Positions 37,808 to 47,007 of a stretch of 64,000 bases of DNA are shown here, one piece after another. Under the pieces are notes generated by a model. It was not told the origin of the DNA. It saw nothing but the letters and a program-made list of their open reading frames with translations, and made no database searches. Both the position numbers and the translations under genes were made by a program. This DNA is from an uncultured Clostridia bacterium (GTDB taxonomy: Bacteria; Bacillota; Clostridia; TANB77; CAG-508): the NCBI GenBank assembly GCA_934177795.1, contig CAKPPS010000001.1, forward strand, positions 1 to 64,000. The letters run 5' to 3'. Each line of letters starts with the position of its first letter. Positions within the stretch are counted from its first letter, which is position 1.

Positions 37808-38294
37808 ATGAGAATATTAGGTATAGATCCTGGATTTGCAATAACCCGGATATAGTGTAGTCGAATATGTAGGAAATAAATTTAAGTTAGAAACTTCAGG
37901 AGCAATCTTAACAGAAGCAAAAACATCATTTCCATTAAGGCTAGAAAAAATAAATAAAGAATTAGATAATTTGATAAAAATATATAGACCTGATGCAATG
38001 TCTATTGAGGAATTATTTTTCAATAATAATGCTAAAACAGCAATTAATGTGGCGCAAGCAAGAGGAGTTATATTAATGACAGCAAGGCAAAATAATTTAA
38101 GTATATACGAATATACTCCATTACAAGTAAAACAAGCTGTTACAGGATATGGCAGAGCAGATAAGATACAAGTGCAGCGAATGGTAAAAATGATTTTAAA
38201 TGAAGAAAAATTACCTAAATTAGATGATATTACAGATAGTATGGCAATGGCAATATGTCATGCTCATTCAAGTAAATTTGCTCAAAGATTGTAA
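37808..38294 (+). CDS. ruvC: Holliday junction resolvase RuvC, frame restored at a CGGA site
   Basis: RuvC, which cuts Holliday junctions. Frame 1 encodes MRILGIDPGFAIT (catalytic Asp7), then an in-frame CGG at 37847 and a stop at 37853. Reading on from GGA (37848-37850) gives GYSVVEYVGNKF, SIEELFF with the second acid, QARGVILMTA, YTPLQVKQAVTGYGRADK and DSMAMAICHAH, a complete ~161-residue RuvC. Restored Thr-Gly-Tyr matches the conserved RuvC TGY motif, so the extra base is the C of CGG. Either programmed recoding, an error, or a decaying gene; five similar cases favour recoding or a systematic cause. Confidence 0.9.
37847..37850 (+). other. CGGA recoding site 1 (ruvC)
   Basis: Codon context ATA ACC CGG ATA TAG. 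A +1 shift gives ACC-(C)-GGA-TAT and restores the RuvC motif ITGYS. Confidence 0.65.
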
Positions 38295-38333
38295 AATGAT
38301 TGTATAATAAACGAAATCTGGAGGTATTGAGGT

Positions 38334-39357
38334 ATGATAAAAATAGAAGAATTAGAAAAAAAACTAAATCAAGGAAACATGGATTGTATATATTTATTGT
38401 ATGGAGAAGAACTTTTTTTATTAGAAAATTCATTAAAAAAGATTAGAAAATTATTTGGAGAATGTATAAAAGGAATCAATTACATACAAATAGATGATAC
38501 TAATTTAACAGGAATTATATCAGATATAGAAACTCCAGCATTTGGATATGAAAAAAAATTAATTGTTGTAAGAAATTCAGGAATCTTAAAAAAAGAAGGT
38601 AAGCGAAAAAATGCTGAAATGGCTAAATTAAAAGAAAATTTAGCAGAATACATAGAAAAAAATCATGAGATAATTAAAAAAAATGTAATTATAGTAATTA
38701 TAGAAGAAGTGATAGATAATAAGAATAATTTATATAAAGTATTAGATAAATATGGTACTGTTTGTAATTTTGAAACTCAAAAACCAATTCAGTTAGAAAA
38801 AAGATTAAAAGCTATATTCAAAGGATATGAAGTAAATATAACAGATGCAGAAATAAAATATTTAATTGAATCAGCAGGCACTAATATGCAAGAATTAATT
38901 AATGAATCAAGAAAACTTATTGAATATGCAGGAACAAATGGAATTGTAAAAAAGGAAGACATAGACATTTTATGTATAAAAAAATTAGAAAGTGTTATCT
39001 TTGATTTAACAGACAGTTTAGGAAAGAAAGAAACTCGGAAAGGCATTACAAGTGTTAAGAAACTTAATATATGCGAAAGAACCATTACAGAAAATATTAA
39101 TTACATTATATAATCATTTTAAAAAATTATATATTACTAAAATAGCCATAAGAAATAATTTAGATATAATTACTAGTTTAAATTTAAAGCCAAATCAAAC
39201 TTTTTTAGTAAATAAATATAAAACACAGTCAAGATACTTTCAAGAAATAGAATTAAAAGAAATATTACAAAATTTAAGAGATTTAGATTATAATTATAAG
39301 ATTGGATTAATAGATTTGCAAGTTGGATTAGAATCAATATTATGTAGATATTGTTAA
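38334..39357 (+). CDS. holA: DNA polymerase III subunit delta, frame restored at a CGGA site
   Basis: Clamp-loader delta subunit. Frame 1 (38334-39113) has the AAA+ N-domain (NMDCIYLLYGEELFLLENSL, AFGYEKKLIVVRNSG, then LIESAGTNMQELINES). After ETR, where R is CGG at 39036, it becomes unrelated and stops. From GGA the +1 frame continues GKALQVLRNLIYAKEPLQKI and LITLYNHFKKLY to 39357: 340 residues, the usual HolA length. SD GGAGG. Without recoding the C-terminal collar domain would be lost from an essential protein. Confidence 0.9.
39036..39039 (+). other. CGGA recoding site 2 (holA)
   Basis: Codon context GAA ACT CGG AAA. A +1 shift gives ACT-(C)-GGA-AAG-GCA and restores the HolA C-domain. 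Confidence 0.65.
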
Positions 39358-39480
39358 AATAAAATTAAAGAAATGTATAATAAATGCCAATATTGTTAAA
39401 AATAACATTAAAGTATTTTTAGCAAGGGCGACAGTTCTATATGAGCCTTTTAGCAGAGCGAGAAAGGAATAGAATTTATT

Positions 39481-40143
39481 ATGAAAAAGATTATAATAGC
39501 AGTAATATTGTCAGTAATGATAATAATGGCATTTATTTTTATACAGACAGATAAAGTAGAAGCATTATCTAAATATGGGTCAAGAGGTAGTGAAGTAACA
39601 CAAATTCAAACTAAACTAAAAAGATGGGGATATTATACTGGAAGTGTTGATGGAATTTATGGTACTAAAACTCAAGAAGCAGTAAAATATTTTCAAAGAA
39701 AAAATGGATTAACAGTAGATGGAATTGCAGGACCAGCCACATTAAAAGCAATGGGAATAATGACTTCATCTACAAGTTCATCAAGCAGTAGTTCAAGCAA
39801 TGTTACATTACTTGCTAGAGTTATTTATGGAGAAGCAAGAGGAGAACCTTATACAGGACAAGTAGCTGTGGGGGCAGTTGTAATGAATAGAGTAAAAAGT
39901 AGTTCATTTCCTAATACTATATCAGGAGTTGTATATCAGTCAGGAGCATTTGATGCAGTGAAAGATGGGCAAATTAATCTAACTCCAAATTCAACAGCTA
40001 AAAAAGCAGCCCAAGATGCTTTAAATGGTTGGGATCCGAGTTATGGTGCAATATATTATTTTAATCCATCAACAGCAACAAATAAATGGATATGGTCAAG
40101 ACCGATGACAGTTACAATTGGAAAACATAGATTTTGTAAATAG
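39481..40143 (+). CDS. sleB: Spore cortex-lytic enzyme SleB
   Basis: 220 residues. Signal peptide 1-29, PG_binding_1 repeat (SRGSEVTQIQTKLKRWGYYTG, QEAVKYFQRKNGLTVDGIAG), Ser-rich linker, then the hydrolase_2/SleB domain (LLARVIYGEARGEPYTGQVA, FDAVKDGQINLTP) with the catalytic Glu in YGEARGE. It degrades cortex peptidoglycan at germination; ypeB is not adjacent. The 120-bp leader holds a locally GC-rich stretch (39420-39465) I cannot assign. Confidence 0.92.
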   Translation: MKKIIIAVILSVMIIMAFIFIQTDKVEALSKYGSRGSEVTQIQTKLKRWGYYTGSVDGIYGTKTQEAVKYFQRKNGLTVDGIAGPATLKAMGIMTSSTSSSSSSSSNVTLLARVIYGEARGEPYTGQVAVGAVVMNRVKSSSFPNTISGVVYQSGAFDAVKDGQINLTPNSTAKKAAQDALNGWDPSYGAIYYFNPSTATNKWIWSRPMTVTIGKHRFCK

Positions 40144-40192
40144 TAAAAATGAATATCAAAGATATACAGTGCAAATAGTAGTAATTAATATA

Positions 40193-40242
40193 GGAGGAGT
40201 GTATGGTGTATTTAAGTTATTAAATATATCATACAAGAAAAA
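40193..40242 (+). promoter_or_regulatory. SD separated from start by hairpin (recG leader)
   Basis: GGAGGAG is followed by a stem of 40201-40213 with 40222-40234 (13 bp incl. two G-U; two more A-U pairs possible inside) and AAGAAAAA before ATG 40243. Folded spacing is about 9 nt instead of 43. An ATG in the left arm (40203) opens a 6-residue ORF. Confidence 0.55.
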
Positions 40243-42288
40243 ATGGTAGATTTAGAGAAAGATGTTAAATATATAAAAGGTGTAGGGCCTAATAGAGTAA
40301 AACTTTTAAATAAGTTAGGAATATATACTTTAAAAGACTTAATAACATATTATCCAAGAACGTATGAAGATAGGAGTAAACCTAAAAATATAATCGAATG
40401 TATAGATGGTGAAGAAACATTAATATCAGGATATGCAGTTACATCTGTAAATGATATAAGGCTAAAAGGAAAAACTATGCAAAAGCTAGTGATAAAAGAT
40501 GAAACAGGAATGGCGACAATTACATGGTTTAATCAAAGTTATTTAAAAAATAAAATCAAAGAGGGTAAAAAATATACTTTTTATGGTAAGATTCATAATT
40601 ATTTTGGGAAAATTACAATTAATTCACCAGTATTTGATGAAGATGGAATGAAAATAAATACAGGTAAAATAGTACCAATATACCCACTAACATTTAATTT
40701 ATCACAAAATACAATCAGAAAGATAATGGAAAATGGAATAAAAGAAATAAAAAATCAATTGGAAGAAACTTTACCAGAATATATACTAAAAAAATATAAT
40801 TTAGAAGAAATAAATAAAGCAACTAGAAATATACATTTTCCAGCAGATTTTTCTGAATTTATTAATGCAAAAAATAGACTTGTATTTGAAGAATTACTAT
40901 CAATGCAATTAGCATTATTAAGTTTAAAAAATAGCTATTTAACAGAAGAAAAAGGAATAGAATTTAGCAAAGAGGTAAAAATGTCTGATATAATAGATAA
41001 ACTACCATTCAAATTAACAGGTGCACAAAATCGAGTATTAAAAGAGATAAACGATAATATGGAATCATCAAAATCAATGAATAGGTTATTACAAGGAGAC
41101 GTAGGTTCAGGAAAAACTGTTATAGCTATGTGTAGTGCTTTTAAAGCAGTTAAATCTGGATATCAAGTAGCAGTGATGGCACCAACTGCAATATTAGCTA
41201 CACAACATTTGGAAAATTTTAAAAAACTATTTGATGATTTAAATATAAAATGTGAATTGCTTATTTCAGCAATGACGAAAAAGAAAAAAATGGAATTATT
41301 GGAAAGACTAGAAATTGGAGAAATTGATATTCTTATAGGTACACATGCATTATTACAAGAAAATGTAAAGTTTAAAAAATTAGGATTAGTCATAACTGAC
41401 GAACAACATAGATTTGGTGTAAAACAAAGAACGACAATAGTAGAAAAAGGACAAAATCCAGATGTATTAGTAATGACAGCAACTCCAATTCCAAGAACTT
41501 TAGCTTTAATTCTATATGGAGACTTAGATATATCTATTATAGATGAATTACCACCTAATAGAAAAAAGATAGATACATTTGCTGTAACCAAAGGCTTAGA
41601 AGAAAGAATAAATAATTTTATTAAATTACAATTAAAAGATGGAAGACAAGCTTATATAGTATGCCCTCTTGTGGAAGAAAATGAAGAATTGGACTTAAAA
41701 TCAGTAGAGCAACTATATGAAAAATGTCAAAAAGAAGTATTTCCAGAATATAAAGTAGAATATATCCATGGAAAAATGAAAGCAAAAGATAAAGATGACA
41801 TTATGTTAAAATTTAAAAATAAAGAAATAGATATATTAATTTCTACTACTGTAATTGAAGTTGGAGTAGATGTACCGAATGCCAATATAATGGTGATAGA
41901 AGATGCTCAAAGGTTTGGATTAGCACAATTACATCAACTTAGAGGAAGAGTAGGAAGGGGAGAGTATAAATCATATTGTATTTTAAAGTTTGAAGGTAAA
42001 AATGAAAACACAAGAAAAAGAATGAAAGTTATGTGTGATACAAATGATGGATTTATAATATCTGAAAAAGATTTAGAACTTAGAGGTTCAGGAGACTTTT
42101 TTGGAACAATGCAACATGGTTTACCAGAATTTAAAATAGCAAACTTATTTGAAGATGTAAAAATTTTAAAATTAGTACAAGAAATTTCAAGTGAAATAAT
42201 AAATAATGATCCTAAATTAGAAAAAGAAGAAAATAATAAATTAAAAAAACTAGTAAATGAAAAATTTACTAAAAGAATTGAAATATAA
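40243..42288 (+). CDS. recG: ATP-dependent DNA helicase RecG
   Basis: 681 residues: wedge/OB domain (DVKYIKGVGPNRVKLLNKLG, DLITYYPRTYEDRS), helicase motif I LLQGDVGSGKTVIA, motif II VITDEQHRFGV, TATPIPRTLAL, motif IV-VI STTVIEVGVDVPNANIM and QLHQLRGRVGRG. It reverses stalled forks and migrates Holliday junctions. SD and start are bridged by a hairpin. Near ruvC, also a junction enzyme. Confidence 0.97.
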   Translation: MVDLEKDVKYIKGVGPNRVKLLNKLGIYTLKDLITYYPRTYEDRSKPKNIIECIDGEETLISGYAVTSVNDIRLKGKTMQKLVIKDETGMATITWFNQSYLKNKIKEGKKYTFYGKIHNYFGKITINSPVFDEDGMKINTGKIVPIYPLTFNLSQNTIRKIMENGIKEIKNQLEETLPEYILKKYNLEEINKATRNIHFPADFSEFINAKNRLVFEELLSMQLALLSLKNSYLTEEKGIEFSKEVKMSDIIDKLPFKLTGAQNRVLKEINDNMESSKSMNRLLQGDVGSGKTVIAMCSAFKAVKSGYQVAVMAPTAILATQHLENFKKLFDDLNIKCELLISAMTKKKKMELLERLEIGEIDILIGTHALLQENVKFKKLGLVITDEQHRFGVKQRTTIVEKGQNPDVLVMTATPIPRTLALILYGDLDISIIDELPPNRKKIDTFAVTKGLEERINNFIKLQLKDGRQAYIVCPLVEENEELDLKSVEQLYEKCQKEVFPEYKVEYIHGKMKAKDKDDIMLKFKNKEIDILISTTVIEVGVDVPNANIMVIEDAQRFGLAQLHQLRGRVGRGEYKSYCILKFEGKNENTRKRMKVMCDTNDGFIISEKDLELRGSGDFFGTMQHGLPEFKIANLFEDVKILKLVQEISSEIINNDPKLEKEENNKLKKLVNEKFTKRIEI

Positions 42289-42474
42289 AAATACAAAATG
42301 GAAAAATAAGGAAAAAAGTAAAATAAATCTTTTACAAAAATAGGAAATTAACAATTTTATAAAAAAAATTACTTTTTTTGGAAAAAATAGTGAAAATTTA
42401 AGAAAAATATGATATAATACTTTACATAAAGCAACTAGATAACCTTTCAAATATAATTTATGGAGGGAAACGTT

Positions 42475-42822
42475 ATGACTACAACAGAAAAGAGAATTAA
42501 GGAAAGCGAAGCAACTGGCAAGATTGTAGCGTTCGATTTGTCTCGAGAGTTAAAAGGAACAGCTATAATCAAAGAAATTCTAACAGGAAAAAAGACAAAA
42601 GACGAGCTGACAGAACGCGATTTTGAGGACATATATGAGTCCTATGAATCAAGACGATATGTTCCACTTGATCCTGAAGCAGAGAAAAAGAGTCGAAATA
42701 TTTACTATCAACAGGAAGAGTTGAATGTGAAGAGAAGAGACAATGAAAACTTAAAATCTTATCGAAAAAGAAAAGTTCTTCAATTCCTTGCAATTATTTG
42801 CAAGAAGGAAGAAAATAAGTAA
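42475..42822 (+). CDS. Hypothetical protein with atypical codon use
   Basis: 115 residues, charged, no membrane helix or recognised domain: TTTEKRIKESEATGKIVAFD, RELKGTAIIKEILTGKKTKDELTERDFEDIY. ATG 42475 follows GGAGGG. Codons include CGA, CGC, GCG, CTG and TCG, unlike neighbours. Flanked by a -10-like TATAAT (42413-42418) and a strong terminator, i.e. a self-contained cassette, possibly acquired. Function unknown. Confidence 0.65.
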   Translation: MTTTEKRIKESEATGKIVAFDLSRELKGTAIIKEILTGKKTKDELTERDFEDIYESYESRRYVPLDPEAEKKSRNIYYQQEELNVKRRDNENLKSYRKRKVLQFLAIICKKEENK

Positions 42823-42850
42823 AAGCTTTGCTTTGTCGAATCTTTTCGGA

Positions 42851-42888
42851 CAATAGCTATCGATTTTTTCGATAGCTATTGACTTTTT
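42851..42888 (+). terminator. Strong terminator
   Basis: CAATAGCTATCGA (42851-42863) pairs perfectly with 42869-42881, T loop, then CTTTTTTT. Confidence 0.9.
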
Positions 42889-42939
42889 TAAAAAAAGATA
42901 ATAATATATAGGCAGATAAGGAAAAGGATGTAGATATAA

Positions 42940-43131
42940 ATGTTTCAACTTGTAGTAAAATTGTTGGGAATACTAATGATATTAATGGGGATTATTTTAA
43001 TCTATGATGCACGCATAATTACCAAAAGATTTTTTGGATTTGGAGACCAAAATGAAGCATCAAGTGGGTTAAAAATACTAGGATTTATGATAGCTATGCT
43101 AGGAGCTTTTATAGTGTATATGGTAAAGTAA
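42940..43131 (+). CDS. Small two-helix membrane protein
   Basis: 63 residues, two membrane helices (LVVKLLGILMILMGIILIYDA and LKILGFMIAMLGAFIVYMV) with a short loop RIITKRFFGFGDQNEASSG. SD AAAAGGATG. Resembles small conserved Clostridia membrane proteins of unknown function. Confidence 0.6.
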   Translation: MFQLVVKLLGILMILMGIILIYDARIITKRFFGFGDQNEASSGLKILGFMIAMLGAFIVYMVK

Positions 43132-43148
43132 AAAAATTATAAATACTA

Positions 43149-43178
43149 TTGACATTAAAAGTAGTATTGTGCTACAAT
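43149..43178 (+). promoter_or_regulatory. Promoter of tRNA-Leu
   Basis: TTGACA, 18-bp spacer, TACAAT, 22 nt before the tRNA. Confidence 0.75.
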
Positions 43179-43199
43179 ATTCATTGTTAATAAATAAAT

Positions 43200-43283
43200 G
43201 CGGATGTGGCGGAATTGGTAGACGCGCTGGTCTTAGGAACCAGTGCCAACGGCGTGGGGGTTCGAGTCCCTTCATCCGCACCA
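43200..43283 (+). tRNA. tRNA-Leu (anticodon TAG)
   Basis: Complete class II tRNA with encoded CCA. Acceptor GCGGATG/CATCCGC, D arm GGCGGAATTGGTAGACGCGC, anticodon loop CTTAGGA on stem CTGGT/ACCAG, long variable arm, T loop TTCGAGT. The anticodon TAG reads CUA. It is the integration target of the adjacent island: its 3' half is repeated at 51000-51051. Confidence 0.95.
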
Positions 43284-43288
43284 AAGTA

Positions 43289-43339
43289 AGGTTTTCAAGT
43301 TTTTTAAGAAATTAAAAAATATGAAAACTTTATTTTTTT
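43289..43339 (+). terminator. Terminator-like hairpin after tRNA-Leu
   Basis: GTTTTCA pairs with TGAAAAC, inner A/T pairs add to the stem, and a T run follows. It belongs to the island's left end and replaces the original tRNA terminator now at 51092. Confidence 0.6.
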
Positions 43340-43367
43340 CTAACAAATTTAATAAGATTTTCTAACA
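43337..43367. repeat. Left arm-type integrase sites
   Basis: Two direct TTTCTAACA copies (43337-43345 and 43359-43367), 22 bp apart, i.e. two helical turns. The same pair with the same spacing is at the right end of the island. Confidence 0.7.
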
Positions 43368-43384
43368 CTTTTGGTTGTTGTAGA

Positions 43385-44974
43385 TTAAGCAGTCACAACA
43401 ACATTTTTTATTTGGTTTAAACTTTCCATATCTTCATAAAGATTATTCAAAGTTTGTTTTTCCATCTCATAAATTTCATTCTCGTTATAGTTAGTTAAAA
43501 TATATTGGAATTTAGCCACTAATACTTGTGCTGAAACTTCTTTATTTGTTTCATCCATATGAGTATAAATCATAGTAGTTTGAATATTAGAATGTCCTAG
43601 CCATATTTGAATATCTTTAATTGGAACTTTATTTTGTACCAATAAAGTAGCACAAGAGTGTCTTAAATCATGTAAACGGATTCTTTTTAATTCGTTATCT
43701 TCTAATAATTTTGAAAATGTATGACTTAAATATCCAGGTTTCATAAGTTCACCATTTGGCATTAAACAAATATAGTCTTTATATTTGTTACAATAGTTGT
43801 TACCAAATATCTTTTTATATTCTGCATACATTTCTTTATATTCATTTAATAAAACTTCTATAAAATCAAATAATGGTAAAGTACGATAAGATGATTGTGA
43901 TTTTGTTTTATTCTTAAATACAAACTGTGTTTTACCATTAATTTTAAATCTTTGAACTGTATGTTTTATAGTAATTGTTTTTCTATTAAAATCAATGCAA
44001 TCCCATTTTAATCCTAAAACCTCTTCGCGTCTTAATCCATAAACTGCTGCAATAATAACTTCTAGGCGAATAGTAGTATTTTTTACAACTTCAAATAAAT
44101 GTAATAGTTCTTCGTGTTTATAGAAATTACCAATATAATGGTCTGCCTTAATAGGTTTTAAGTTATTAATAAAATTGTATTCAAATAATTCTTGTTCAAC
44201 TGCTCTAGTAAATATGCAAGATAGAATAGATCTATGATGTTTTACAGTATTAGGTTTTAGCCCTTCGCTAAAAAGGTATTCAATATAGTTATAAATATCA
44301 GCTAAAGTTACATCTTTTAAAAGTAATTCTTCATTCTCAAAATATGGAATCATTCTGCCATTAGCATGGTCGTAATATCCTTTATATGTACTTTTAGCAA
44401 CTTGATTTTCAATAGATTTAAGCCATTCTCTAATATAGTCACTAAATAGCATATCACGATAATGTCCCATTTTTTGAAGTCTTTGCTCTCGTGGATCATC
44501 TGATAATTTATTAACTAAATCTGTAATAATCCTTTTAATTAAATGAGTATTTGGATTTTCATTAATAATTGCTATTAGGAAATTTATCATTTCTTCCTTT
44601 GATATGTTATACCAAGCAGATAAACATTTGGTAATTATTAATTCTTCTTCATTTGATAAAGTTTGATTACTTAAACGAAGTTGTTCTGTTTTATTATCTT
44701 TATTGATTTTAGGTAATAAAGATAATGTTGTAGGTTTGCTTTGATTTTGTTCTTCTAATAATTGTTCGGCTGTTTTTTTATTGTCTATGTATGAATCTTT
44801 ATCGTAAATCATACGAATATCTGAAAGTAACTTTTCAGCCTTTATTTGATTTACTTTTTTACCATTAGCTATAACTGTAGTTGGTATCCATTTTTGATTT
44901 CTCTTATTATTTGGATACACATTCAAGACAATATAATAAACTAGCCCGTTTACTTGTAAGATACCTGTTACCAA
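43385..44974 (-). CDS. int: Tyrosine recombinase (site-specific integrase)
   Basis: 529 residues. N-terminal arm/SAM-like region (DMLFSDYIREWLKSIENQVAKSTY) and catalytic domain with Arg in AAVYGLRREEVLGL, HDLRHSCATLL (His, Arg), LGHSNIQTTMIYTH (His and nucleophile Tyr). Longer than usual Tn916-type integrases (~400) because of ~150 extra N-terminal residues. It lies next to attL, reads toward the tRNA, and should integrate and excise this island. Confidence 0.93.
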   Translation of the reverse strand: MVTGILQVNGLVYYIVLNVYPNNKRNQKWIPTTVIANGKKVNQIKAEKLLSDIRMIYDKDSYIDNKKTAEQLLEEQNQSKPTTLSLLPKINKDNKTEQLRLSNQTLSNEEELIITKCLSAWYNISKEEMINFLIAIINENPNTHLIKRIITDLVNKLSDDPREQRLQKMGHYRDMLFSDYIREWLKSIENQVAKSTYKGYYDHANGRMIPYFENEELLLKDVTLADIYNYIEYLFSEGLKPNTVKHHRSILSCIFTRAVEQELFEYNFINNLKPIKADHYIGNFYKHEELLHLFEVVKNTTIRLEVIIAAVYGLRREEVLGLKWDCIDFNRKTITIKHTVQRFKINGKTQFVFKNKTKSQSSYRTLPLFDFIEVLLNEYKEMYAEYKKIFGNNYCNKYKDYICLMPNGELMKPGYLSHTFSKLLEDNELKRIRLHDLRHSCATLLVQNKVPIKDIQIWLGHSNIQTTMIYTHMDETNKEVSAQVLVAKFQYILTNYNENEIYEMEKQTLNNLYEDMESLNQIKNVVVTA

Positions 44975-45046
44975 TGTTCCTCCTTCCTGTATAACAGTTT
45001 ACTTACCTATAGCAATTGCATTATACCATAGGTTTGTATAAAATTC

Positions 45047-45238
45047 CTAGTGATTTTGCATTAGATAATTAATTATATTTATTTTAGAAATTCTGTAAGC
45101 TCTGCCAACTTTAATAGATTTGATTGTTCCATTTCTTAAAAGTTTGTAAGCGAGTGTAGGTCCAATATTTCCTAGCATTTTTCTCATTTGGTTAAAATTC
45201 ACTAAATCTGGATAATCATTAAACATTGAATTGTTCAT
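45047..45238 (-). CDS. xis: Excisionase-like MerR/HTH DNA-binding protein
   Basis: 63 residues: FNQMRKMLGNIGPTLAYKLL, RNGTIKSIKVGRAYRISKIN, the winged-helix excisionase pattern. ATG 45238 follows GAAGGTG by 9 nt on the minus strand; the longer ORF extension is upstream of the SD. Adjacent to int, probably directing excision. Confidence 0.8.
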   Translation of the reverse strand: MNNSMFNDYPDLVNFNQMRKMLGNIGPTLAYKLLRNGTIKSIKVGRAYRISKINIINYLMQNH

Positions 45239-45355
45239 AAGTAGTGCACCTTCTTTCAAAAAATAAGTTTTGTTAGTACAAGTATAATATGGTAGAGCTA
45301 TGAAAATCAATTCCGTTTTTTTTCCCTTTTTTCTATACATTTGAAAAAGCATTTT

Positions 45356-45431
45356 AATCTCCAATAGAAATAACATCAAGAGTAAATAAACTCACTACCG
45401 TTCGCTCTTGACATTATTTATATTGGAGATT
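45356..45431. repeat. 27-bp imperfect inverted repeat in the xis-kinase intergenic region
   Basis: Arms 45356-45382 and 45405-45431 match at 24 of 27 positions around a 22-nt spacer. Located between the divergent excisionase and kinase genes. It could be a regulatory site, a transfer origin-type repeat, or a bidirectional terminator; sequence alone does not decide. Confidence 0.7.
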
Positions 45432-45534
45432 TTGTGGTAATTAAGCAAATGTAAGGATAAATATGTTTGTCATTTGTTGTAAATTAATGGATTTTATGGT
45501 ATTATTTAAAAGATTTAAAAATGAGGCTATAACA

Positions 45535-46359
45535 ATGAATGATGTAAAAGTAGTAATAGTAGGAAATATTGCTTTTGATGTTAATACTTTTCAAAATAGA
45601 AATGAAGGAAAAGATAAAATAGTTGTAAATAAAGGGGGTGCGGGATACTATTCTTTAATTCCTTCAAGCTTGTTTACAAAAACAGGAATTGTTGCAAGAG
45701 TGGGAAACGATTTTGACATCTCAACACTTAAAAGTAATAATATAGATTTAATAGGATTAAAAGTAGTAGAAAGTAGTCCTACAACAAAATTTCATCACAC
45801 CTATATGACAGATGACGAACAAACTAGAACATTTAAACCAGAAGTATATGAAGCAACATTAATAACACTAGAGGACTTTCCAGAAGAGTATTATGATGCA
45901 CATTATATACATATAGCAACTAATTTTCCATATATGCAAAAGCAATTTATAGATATGATTAGAAAAAGGTCAAAAACTATTATAAGTATAGATACTCATG
46001 AAGCTTACATGGAACAAGAATCTGATTTCATAAAAGAGATTTTTGATAGTGTCGATATAGCATTTATAGATAAAGAGTATACTAAATTATTAGATTGTAA
46101 AGCACCAGTTAAAATAATAAAAATGGGCAAAAAAGGATGTAAATATGAATATAGAGATAAGGAGTTTATTGCAGAAACACAAAAAAAGAAAGTGATAGAT
46201 AAAACAGGTGCTGGAGATGTAGTTACAGGGGTATTTCTTGCAATGATGGCTAAAATAAAAAATCCAGAGCAATCGTTGAAGACAGCAGTTAACATTGCAA
46301 CTAAATCAATTGGAAATTATGGAGTAGACTTTTTAGTGAACAGAGAATTTGAAAGGTAG
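45535..46359 (+). CDS. PfkB-family carbohydrate kinase
   Basis: 274 residues. N-terminal VVIVGNIAFDVN, NKGGAGYYSL, and PfkB signature 2 DKTGAGDVVTGVFLAMM with catalytic Asp. Ribokinase/PfkB-like; substrate unknown. Start at 45535 (GAGG 8 nt upstream). First cargo gene, followed 8 bp later by a methyltransferase. A degraded copy of its C-terminus lies outside the island at 60446-60559. Confidence 0.85.
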   Translation: MNDVKVVIVGNIAFDVNTFQNRNEGKDKIVVNKGGAGYYSLIPSSLFTKTGIVARVGNDFDISTLKSNNIDLIGLKVVESSPTTKFHHTYMTDDEQTRTFKPEVYEATLITLEDFPEEYYDAHYIHIATNFPYMQKQFIDMIRKRSKTIISIDTHEAYMEQESDFIKEIFDSVDIAFIDKEYTKLLDCKAPVKIIKMGKKGCKYEYRDKEFIAETQKKKVIDKTGAGDVVTGVFLAMMAKIKNPEQSLKTAVNIATKSIGNYGVDFLVNREFER

Positions 46360-46367
46360 GAGTTAAA

Positions 46368-46991
46368 ATGAATTATCTTGAAATTGAAAGAGAAATGACA
46401 AAAACATATAATGCAATTGCGACAAGATATGAAAAAGAAGCACAAGAAGATTGGAAAGACAAGAAATATGTTGATAACTTTTTAAATTATATTCATAAAA
46501 ATGATTCTATATTAGATATTGCTTGTGGTACTGGAGAATTACTAAAATATTATAATGATAAAGGATTTAGGACAACAGGAATAGATATTTCAGAAGAAAT
46601 GGTAAATATTTCTAAAACTAAAATACCTAATCCAAAGGTTATTAATATGAGTTTGTATGATATAGATAAATTACAAGAAAAATTTGATGCAATAAGCGCT
46701 ACCTTTACTTTAGTTCATATACCAAAAGAAAAAATAAATGAATTTATAAAAAAAGTAAGTGAAAGATTAAATGAAGATGGAATATTTTTTACAGTATTTA
46801 CCACTTCGTTACAAGAAGGAATACAAGAAGAACCATTAGATAGAAATTACAAATATTATGCTGTAAACTACTCTACAGAAGAAATAAGTACGTTATTAAT
46901 TTATAATGGATTTGAAATTTTAGAAGATATAGAAGCGACGAGAATTAATAAATCAGATGTCGGGATTATAGTTGCAAGAAAATTGAAGTAA
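46368..46991 (+). CDS. Class I SAM-dependent methyltransferase
   Basis: 207 residues with AdoMet motif ILDIACGTGELLKYY, acidic strand TTGIDISEEMV, SATFTLVHIP as motif IV, and a C-terminal LEDIEATRINKSDVGIIVARK as in small-molecule methyltransferases. Coupled to the PfkB kinase; substrate unknown. SD GTAGGAG. Confidence 0.85.
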   Translation: MNYLEIEREMTKTYNAIATRYEKEAQEDWKDKKYVDNFLNYIHKNDSILDIACGTGELLKYYNDKGFRTTGIDISEEMVNISKTKIPNPKVINMSLYDIDKLQEKFDAISATFTLVHIPKEKINEFIKKVSERLNEDGIFFTVFTTSLQEGIQEEPLDRNYKYYAVNYSTEEISTLLIYNGFEILEDIEATRINKSDVGIIVARKLK

Positions 46992-47007
46992 AATAGGATG
47001 TGATAAG

